This document shows, one piece after another, positions 58,626 through 64,000 of a DNA stretch of 64,000 bases; within the stretch, counting starts at the first letter, position 1, and every line of letters begins with the position of its first letter. Location of the stretch: contig NZ_RFLV01000002.1 of NCBI RefSeq assembly GCF_004920405.1, positions 248,001 to 312,000 of the forward strand, in the 5' to 3' direction. The DNA comes from Pseudomonas leptonychotis. GTDB taxonomy: Bacteria; Pseudomonadota; Gammaproteobacteria; Pseudomonadales; Pseudomonadaceae. A model generated the notes under the pieces. It was not told where the DNA came from. It did not search any database and saw nothing but the letters and a program-made list of their open reading frames with translations. Both the position numbers and the translations under genes were made by a program.

Positions 58626-59579
58626 ATGTCGCCATTACCGCTGCCACCCCATGCGCTGCAAGGCTTTCGTTGTCTCCTTAACGGCTTCAGCCAGATATTT
58701 CTACAAGCCCATCCCGGCTGCGGTTTGTTGGTGCTGTTGGCCATCGCCATTGGTGCACCGCAATTACTCGGCGGCGCATTGCTCGGCGGGCTCAGCAGCA
58801 CCCTAACCGCGCAGCGTCGTGGTTATGCCAAAGCGGATATCGAGCTGGGTTTGTACGGTTACAACGGTGTTTTGCTGGGCCTGCTGATCAGCCTGCAGTT
58901 CAGCTGGTCAGTCCTTGTTCCGCTGTTGATCGTGGCCAGCTCCGGGCTCTCCAGCCTGCTCTTGGTGGCCTGGATGCGGCGCATGCGTGAACAGCACTGG
59001 CTGCCCGCCTTCACCTTCCCATTTGTCGCCCTGAGCTGGCTGTTGCTGTGGCTGGCTCCCGCTTTAGAGCTGGATCTGCATCAAGCGACGTCCAGCCAGA
59101 CGCAGGTGCTTGGCTGGTTCAGTGCTTTAGTCGCCATGGCGCGTGGCTTAGGCCAGGTGATCTTTCTCGATCAGCCGCTGGCCGGTCTCTGCCTGCTGTT
59201 GGGATTGTTCTTGGCCGATCGCCGCGCCGCCGTTTGGGCGCTACTCGGATCAACCGGCGGCTTGGTGCTGGCGCTGTATCAGGGCTTTGAGCAGCACAGC
59301 GCACTCACCGGTTTGTACGGCTACAACGCAGCACTTGCAGCGATTGCCCTTAGCCAGGTGCATCGCCGACTGTGGGTGCCCGTGCTGGGCATCGCCCTGG
59401 CGCTGATCCTACAACCCGGCTTTAGCGCCCTGGGTCTACCTGCGTTGACCATGCCCTTTATCCTCACCTGTTGGCTGGTGGGAGCAAGCCAACGATTGCT
59501 GCATCAAGCAGCAGCTGACTGCACTCCGCGGCCTCGTAACCAAGACAAAGGCTTGCATCGCCCCGACAAAACTCCCTAG
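58626..59579 (+). CDS. Urea transporter (UT family)
   Basis: Inner-membrane urea channel/transporter, 317 residues with about ten helices in two internal repeats. The twin signatures LGLYGYNGVLLGLLISLQF (first half) and LTGLYGYNAALAAIALSQ (second half) are the LYGYN repeats that line the UT pore. It reads with GAPQLLGGALLGGLSSTLTA in the first half. It follows the glyoxylate operon; purine/allantoin breakdown yields both glyoxylate and urea, which would explain the placement (inference). Confidence 0.88.
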   Translation: MSPLPLPPHALQGFRCLLNGFSQIFLQAHPGCGLLVLLAIAIGAPQLLGGALLGGLSSTLTAQRRGYAKADIELGLYGYNGVLLGLLISLQFSWSVLVPLLIVASSGLSSLLLVAWMRRMREQHWLPAFTFPFVALSWLLLWLAPALELDLHQATSSQTQVLGWFSALVAMARGLGQVIFLDQPLAGLCLLLGLFLADRRAAVWALLGSTGGLVLALYQGFEQHSALTGLYGYNAALAAIALSQVHRRLWVPVLGIALALILQPGFSALGLPALTMPFILTCWLVGASQRLLHQAAADCTPRPRNQDKGLHRPDKTP

Positions 59580-59620
59580 GCTGCGCCCTAAGCAATACCG
59601 CTACGGAGCCGTAAACCACC

Positions 59621-60457
59621 ATGGATACGCCGCAAAGCCTGCGTCAACGCATTTACACCGTCATTTTCCATACCGATACCCCAGCCGGACAGCGCTTCGA
59701 TAACCTCTTGCTACTCGCCATCATGGCCAGCCTGGTGGTGGTGATGCTCGACAGTATCGACAGCATTCACCAGCAGTTCGCGCCACAAATCTCAGTGATC
59801 GAGTGGGCGTTCACTGCACTGTTCGCCATTGAATATGCCGTGCGCCTTTACAGCTCACCGAAACCCATGCGGTATGCCTTCAGTTTCTTCGGCCTGATTG
59901 ATTTACTGGCGATTCTGCCTGGCATCCTCGCCTTGTTCTTTGCCGACGCTCAGTACCTGCTGATCATCCGAGTGATCCGCATGTTGCGGGTGTTTCGGGT
60001 ACTCAAGCTCAGCCCATACCTGCGCCAGGCCAATTTTCTGATGACCGCACTGCGCGGCAGCAAACAGAAAATCATTGTGTTCTTCGCCTGTATCGCCACC
60101 TTGGTCACAGTGTTTGGCACCTTGATGTACGTGATTGAAGGCCCCAAGCATGGTTTTACCAGCATCCCGACCGGGATTTATTGGGCGGTGGTGACCCTGA
60201 CCACAGTGGGGTTTGGCGATATCGTGCCGAAAACCGCACTGGGCCAGGCACTGTCGACCCTGATAATGATCACCGGTTATTCAATCATTGCCGTACCCAC
60301 CGGGATCTTCACCGCAGAACTGGCCAGCGCGATGCGCGGCGGTGATCAGCTCAACCACGACTGCCCGGTTTGCGCAAAAAACAACCACGATCACGGCGCC
60401 GCCTTCTGCAACCGCTGCGGCAACCCACTATTCCCACGGCAAACCGAGCAAAACTGA
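59621..60457 (+). CDS. Voltage-sensor-type potassium channel with C-terminal zinc ribbon
   Basis: Six-helix ion channel of 278 residues. S1-S3 lie at about 25-110, and an arginine-rich S4 (RVIRMLRVFRVLKLSPYLR, about 116-135) is the voltage sensor. The pore helix and filter TLTTVGFGDIVPKTALG (about 192-208) have the TVGFGD of K+ channels. The last 30 residues carry Cys248, Cys251, Cys263 and Cys266 as CPVC...CNRC, a zinc-ribbon-like tail. It ends in a perfect palindromic terminator. Physiological role unknown. Confidence 0.9.
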   Translation: MDTPQSLRQRIYTVIFHTDTPAGQRFDNLLLLAIMASLVVVMLDSIDSIHQQFAPQISVIEWAFTALFAIEYAVRLYSSPKPMRYAFSFFGLIDLLAILPGILALFFADAQYLLIIRVIRMLRVFRVLKLSPYLRQANFLMTALRGSKQKIIVFFACIATLVTVFGTLMYVIEGPKHGFTSIPTGIYWAVVTLTTVGFGDIVPKTALGQALSTLIMITGYSIIAVPTGIFTAELASAMRGGDQLNHDCPVCAKNNHDHGAAFCNRCGNPLFPRQTEQN

Positions 60458-60470
60458 ACAGCCATAGCTC

Positions 60471-60510
60471 GACAATAAAAAACCGCAGCGAGCTGCGGTT
60501 TTTTATTGTC
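60471..60510. terminator. Bidirectional terminator between the channel and kinase-like genes
   Basis: Perfect 18-bp stem GACAATAAAAAACCGCAG / CTGCGGTTTTTTATTGTC with loop CGAG. Confidence 0.93.
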
Positions 60511-60540
60511 GGCATTAACCTGGAACGCCCTAACGGCGTA

Positions 60541-61410
60541 TTAAAGGCTTTTAAGTTTTTCGCAGAAAGCTTGCTGCGCCGGCCATGATGTCATCACGGT
60601 ATAACGTGTTGTACGGCCGACTTTATGGTCGCGAAAACGCAGATAAACCGGTTCAAATACACGGCGATTCAACTCAGGATGAGCTTTGCGCAAGTAGCTG
60701 TCACTCACCTGGTGATAGCGCTCTTTGCTGATAAAACGTTGAAACCAGTAGGTGTAGAAATAGCCGTGAAGAAATCCCAATGCGAAGTTCTGCTCCAGTA
60801 CTTGATGGGCACAACATTCGAAATCAATCAGACGTAACTGCTTGTCCGGCCCAATCAAAATATTTTTCGGGTGCGGGTCGAGGTGACAGAAGCCTAAGGC
60901 CAACATACGGCTAAACAGCGCAAATATTTGTTCGAGTAACGCTTCGGCCTGCTCGGGATTGCTCTGCAAACGTTGGTCGACATCGCAGTGATCAGCAAAG
61001 AAATTCACCAGTAAGTATTCCTCTTTGAGGAAAAATAACCGACGTGTTCGATATCCATAAGCTGCCACACGTGGAACGAAATCAGCGGCAGGGTTAATAC
61101 GTTGCAGGTTGATAAATTCGTTGGTCAGATCATGCAGGCCATAACTCTTCTTTCTACCGAAGAAGTTGGTCAGCTGCTTCTTCCAGCTGGTCAGGTGGTT
61201 GTACTTGAGCACCCACTGCTGCTCACCCTCGAGCAAGTAAACGCCACGGGTTTGTTCTAACGGGTCAAGGGTTTTGCAGTCGTGCGGCGCATCGAAAAAG
61301 CGCTGCAATGCGGCGACTAAGCCAGGCAGTTGATCACGTGCGAGTAGAAACTGATTGCGCTGTAATTTGGCCCGAACAAAGCCTTTGCTGATCGATTTGA
61401 GATGAAACAT
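60541..61410 (-). CDS. LPS-kinase/RIO-type kinase-like protein (WaaP/InaA-like)
   Basis: Putative kinase of 289 residues from ATG 61410 (ribosome site AAGGACG). The catalytic loop is CHLDPHPKNILIG (HxDxxxxN) and the metal-binding triad is LIDFE in place of DFG, as in Kdo/heptose kinases of the WaaP/InaA type. An upstream basic stretch (HLTSWKKQLTNFFGRKKSYG) and EFINLQRINPAADFVPRVAA fit the N-lobe. Two 60-base lines I counted inside it are 45% GC, against 63% in argR nearby, so it may be acquired. No LPS gene lies nearby. Confidence 0.8.
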   Translation of the reverse strand: MFHLKSISKGFVRAKLQRNQFLLARDQLPGLVAALQRFFDAPHDCKTLDPLEQTRGVYLLEGEQQWVLKYNHLTSWKKQLTNFFGRKKSYGLHDLTNEFINLQRINPAADFVPRVAAYGYRTRRLFFLKEEYLLVNFFADHCDVDQRLQSNPEQAEALLEQIFALFSRMLALGFCHLDPHPKNILIGPDKQLRLIDFECCAHQVLEQNFALGFLHGYFYTYWFQRFISKERYHQVSDSYLRKAHPELNRRVFEPVYLRFRDHKVGRTTRYTVMTSWPAQQAFCEKLKSL

Positions 61411-61583
61411 GCAACGTCCTTGTAGGTCGTTTATTACGTTCAATAACACGTAACAGGATCAAAATTCGGCGCACATTAAAACACACCGCAGACGGCCTTG
61501 ATCCACCCACAACCGGCTTGCCTCACTGATTGAGTGCGCAGCCACTTTCGCAAAGACTTTAGCCGCGCCCCAGTAAACGGCCG

Positions 61584-62564
61584 TTAGCTGCGGTCGATGG
61601 GCGTCGAGGTCAACTCAAATGGGCTATTGCTGCGCCGTTGGTTGCGATCTTCGCGCGGGGTGGCACCGAAGAAGTTGCGGTAGGCGCTGGAGAAATGCGG
61701 GCCGGAAGAAAACCCGCAGGACAGGCCAATCTGGATAATCGACTTGCTGGTTTGCATCAGCAATTGGCGGGCTTTGTTCAAGCGCAGTTCCAGGTAGTAC
61801 TGACTGGGAACGCGGTTGAGGTATTGCTTGAAGATGCGCTCCAGCTGACGACGTGACACGCACACGTGCTGGGCGATTTCATCGGTGGTCAGCGGCTCTT
61901 CAATATTGGCCTCCATCAACAGCACCGCTTGGGTCAGCTTGGGATGACTGGAGCCCAGACGGTTCTGCAGCGGGATGCGCTGGCGTTCGCCGCCTTCGCG
62001 AATGCGCTCCACGACTAGCTCTTCACTCACCGCACCGGCCAGCTCAGCACCGTGATCACGGGCCAGCAAGGCCAGCATAAGGTCGAGCACTGCCAAGCCG
62101 CCACAGGCGCTGAGGCGGTCACGGTCCCAGTCAAACAAATGGCTGGTGGCGATGACTTTAGGAAAGCGCTCGGTGAAATCATCCTGCCAACGCCAGTGCA
62201 CCGAAGCGCGGTAGCCATCCAGCAAGCCAAGCTGCGCCAGCGGATAAACCCCGGCCGCTATCGCGCCGATCACACAGCCGCTGCGCACCACGTGTTTGAG
62301 CGCAGCAGACAGCGCAGCGGGCATCGGCCCCGGTGGCTCATCGGCCAGCAGAAACAGCTTCTGGCAGCCTTCGAGCTTGCCTACCCAGGATTCGCCCGGT
62401 AATCGCCAAGCATCTTCAATGGGGGCTTCGGCCTGGAGAAACACCAGCTCATACACCACCTCCGGATGAACCCGCTGGGCGACGCGCAGCGCTTCTTCGG
62501 CCAAGGCCAGGGTTAAGGGCTTGGTGGAGGGCCAAAGCAGGAAGCCAATTCGGTGGGCATTCAT
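61584..62564 (-). CDS. argR: Arginine-responsive AraC/GlxA-type regulator ArgR
   Basis: Transcriptional regulator of 326 residues. An N-terminal DJ-1/PfpI (GATase1-like) domain (about 1-180) is followed by an AraC-type double HTH. Marks are CGGLAVLDLMLALLARDHGA and, in the HTH part, DEIAQHVCVSRRQLERIFKQ and SIIQIGLSCGFSSGPHFSSA. P. aeruginosa ArgR (about 329 residues) has this make-up, is the last gene of the aot operon, and activates arginine uptake and the succinyltransferase pathway. Order and strand here match: aotO, aotP, argR. Confidence 0.9.
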   Translation of the reverse strand: MNAHRIGFLLWPSTKPLTLALAEEALRVAQRVHPEVVYELVFLQAEAPIEDAWRLPGESWVGKLEGCQKLFLLADEPPGPMPAALSAALKHVVRSGCVIGAIAAGVYPLAQLGLLDGYRASVHWRWQDDFTERFPKVIATSHLFDWDRDRLSACGGLAVLDLMLALLARDHGAELAGAVSEELVVERIREGGERQRIPLQNRLGSSHPKLTQAVLLMEANIEEPLTTDEIAQHVCVSRRQLERIFKQYLNRVPSQYYLELRLNKARQLLMQTSKSIIQIGLSCGFSSGPHFSSAYRNFFGATPREDRNQRRSNSPFELTSTPIDRS

Positions 62565-62630
62565 GGGGGCAGTTTAGGCTCTGTTGGCGATTATGGGCAT
62601 AGCAAGGGTGTGTGCGACTGTTGCCACCGA

Positions 62631-63395
62631 TTACTTGAGACTGCCCGAAAGGAATTGTTGCAGACGCTCGGATTGCGGGTTGGCTAACACCTCGCGTGGG
62701 CAGCCACGCTCTTCCACCACGCCTTTGTGGAGGAACACCAACTGGTTGGAGACTTCACGGGCAAAGCCCATTTCGTGGGTCACCACCACCATGGTGCGGC
62801 CTTCCTGGGCCAGGTCCTGCATGACTTTGAGTACTTCGCCGACCAGCTCCGGATCAAGCGCCGAGGTCGGCTCGTCAAACAGCATCACCTCAGGCTCCAT
62901 GGCCAGGGCGCGGGCAATCGCTACACGCTGCTGTTCGCCACCACTCATATGCGCAGGATAAGCATCTTTTCTGTGGGCCACACCGACCTTGTTCAGGTAG
63001 TGCTCGGCCTTTTCCAAGGCATCCTTCTTGCTCATGCCGAGCACGTGCACCGGGGCTTCCATGACGTTTTCCAGGGCGCTCATGTGCGACCACAGATTGA
63101 AGTGCTGGAACACCATCGACAAGCGCGAGCGCATACGCTGTAGCTGCTTAGGGTCAGCGGCTTTGAGGCCGCCATCCTTGTTGGCCACCAGCTTGAGCTC
63201 TTCGTTATTGAGCAAAATTTTGCCGCCGTGAGGTTGCTCCAGCAGGTTGATGCAACGCAGGAAGGTACTCTTGCCCGAGCCGCTGGAGCCAATGATGCTG
63301 ATCACATCACCGGCTTTGGCTGCTAGCGACACGCCCTTCAATACTTCGTGGCTGCCGTAGCGCTTGTGCAGATCCTGAACTTCAAGTTTGTACAT
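62631..63395 (-). CDS. aotP: Arginine/ornithine ABC transporter ATP-binding subunit AotP
   Basis: ATPase of a polar amino acid importer, 254 residues from ATG 63395 (an in-frame GTG at 63404 would add three). Walker A is IIGSSGSGKSTFLRCINLLE, the ABC signature MSGGEQQRVAIARAL, Walker B VMLFDEPTSALDPELVG, and the His switch VVVTHEMGFAREVSNQ. It resembles HisP. Argr follows 66 bp downstream and a partial aotO lies upstream, which identifies the aot operon. Confidence 0.93.
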   Translation of the reverse strand: MYKLEVQDLHKRYGSHEVLKGVSLAAKAGDVISIIGSSGSGKSTFLRCINLLEQPHGGKILLNNEELKLVANKDGGLKAADPKQLQRMRSRLSMVFQHFNLWSHMSALENVMEAPVHVLGMSKKDALEKAEHYLNKVGVAHRKDAYPAHMSGGEQQRVAIARALAMEPEVMLFDEPTSALDPELVGEVLKVMQDLAQEGRTMVVVTHEMGFAREVSNQLVFLHKGVVEERGCPREVLANPQSERLQQFLSGSLK

Positions 63396-63413
63396 GGTTT
63401 CCACTCTCTTGAA

Positions 63414-64000
63414 TCAGTCGCTGAGCAAGCGACCCTGGCGAATAGGGGTACGACCGGCCACTTTAGCCAGCCACAAACCGGGCTGGGCAAAACGCAACCG
63501 CTCACGCGCATAAAGCACACCATCTGTGACGGCACAGACAGTTGTGTGGCGATCATCCAGCGGATCGATCACTTCAAATAATGGGTCGCCGGTTTTGACA
63601 GTTGCGCCCACCGGCTGCAGAAAACTCACCACCCCAGCATGCGGCGCATAGGCGTATTGAGCGCCGTCAAACGGTGTGGCATCGCAACTTTCAACGTTGG
63701 CTGGCGGCCAATCACCGGCAATCAACCCCTGTTCAGCCAGGAACGCCAGAATATGTTCAGCGCTGGCTTCGGCCTCAGGTTTGCCGGTATCGGCCATGCC
63801 GCCGAGCTCAACCGTTACTGCCAGGCAAGCCAATGGCACCGCAGCCTGGGGGAAATGCCGCGCCAACTGAACCCAGGGTAAGGCGCAAGCCTCATCGAAT
63901 GAGCTGCCACCTGAATCCTCGACGGTGAGCGCCGCACCGGCCTGCAATCGTGCGGCCAACGAGCGCAATTGCGGCCACTGCTGCGGCAATAAATACAGGT
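63414..64000 (-). CDS. aotO: AotO, succinylglutamate desuccinylase/aspartoacylase-like protein, C-terminal part
   Basis: Only the last 195 or so residues are in the window; the 5' end lies beyond the right edge. The visible part has SSFDEACALPWVQLARHFP, AVTVELGGMADTG (the catalytic Glu region of zinc carboxypeptidase-like AstE/AspA proteins), and a beta-rich tail with FLQPVGATVKTGDPLFEVID. It lies 18 bp before aotP. It is present in the P. aeruginosa aot operon; its exact role in arginine uptake is not established. Confidence 0.85.
   Translation of the reverse strand, partial: LYLLPQQWPQLRSLAARLQAGAALTVEDSGGSSFDEACALPWVQLARHFPQAAVPLACLAVTVELGGMADTGKPEAEASAEHILAFLAEQGLIAGDWPPANVESCDATPFDGAQYAYAPHAGVVSFLQPVGATVKTGDPLFEVIDPLDDRHTTVCAVTDGVLYARERLRFAQPGLWLAKVAGRTPIRQGRLLSD

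Overview
This 64 kb window is chromosomal DNA of a gammaproteobacterium, almost certainly Pseudomonas in the broad sense. The evidence is the protein set (MuxABC efflux, TamA/TamB, LiuRABCDE, a CysI-type sulfite reductase followed by a DUF934 gene, the Gcl-Hyi-GlxR-TtuD-Pyk glyoxylate cluster, AotO/AotP/ArgR), the roughly 60% GC of most genes, and the REP-like inverted repeats between genes. From memory, several blocks follow P. aeruginosa PAO1 gene order (around PA2525-PA2551, PA2011-PA2016, PA1496-PA1505 and PA0891-PA0893). I saw no rRNA, tRNA, CRISPR array, insertion sequence, prophage or replication origin.

Layout. 1-5.8 kb: minus-strand muxA-muxB-muxC tripartite efflux operon, with muxC cut by the left edge. 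5.9-10 kb: LysR regulator divergent from an aldo/keto reductase, then thiol peroxidase and a Na+/alanine symporter. 10.3-15.7 kb: tamA-tamB. 15.8-21.2 kb: GNAT protein, exonuclease III, a PstS-like/OmpA fusion, an acyl-CoA dehydrogenase and its divergent LysR. 21.4-22 kb: a small membrane protein and a short phosphatase-like protein. 22.2-31.7 kb: the leucine/isovalerate operon liuRABCDE followed by acetoacetyl-CoA synthetase, together taking isovaleryl-CoA through HMG-CoA to acetoacetate and acetoacetyl-CoA. 31.7-39.4 kb: PilT/PilU-type ATPase, parvulin, MmcQ/YjbR protein, secreted sphingomyelinase, ABC-F ATPase, alpha/beta hydrolase, UppP. 39.8-42.2 kb: chemoreceptor with an unknown 205-aa partner, and an unlisted 37-aa membrane protein. 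42.5-48.9 kb: cysI and DUF934, AcuI-type reductase, SohB, histidine phosphatase, SCP2 protein, a periplasmic binding protein. 49-58.3 kb: moaA, a TetR regulator, a GlcG-like gene and the gcl-hyi-glxR-ttuD-pyk operon, which takes glyoxylate through tartronate semialdehyde and glycerate to 2-phosphoglycerate and pyruvate. 58.6-64 kb: urea transporter, voltage-sensor-type ion channel with a zinc ribbon, a low-GC kinase-like gene, then argR, aotP and a partial aotO of the arginine/ornithine uptake operon.

Regulatory structure is the most informative non-coding content. A palindrome TTGTATACAA occurs three times, only in the two control regions of the TetR/moaA and GlcG/gcl gene pairs. A perfect 18-bp palindrome precedes liuR, and a variant with the same half-sites precedes the acetoacetyl-CoA synthetase gene. 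Nearly every convergent gene pair is separated by a symmetric bidirectional terminator. REP-like doublets and a 21-bp perfect inverted repeat sit inside otherwise compact operons. No clearly new multi-gene system was found. The best leads are the TTGTATACAA regulon, the small genes at 26380-26478 and 42110-42223, the chemoreceptor-linked unknown, the zinc-ribbon channel, and the low-GC kinase-like gene.
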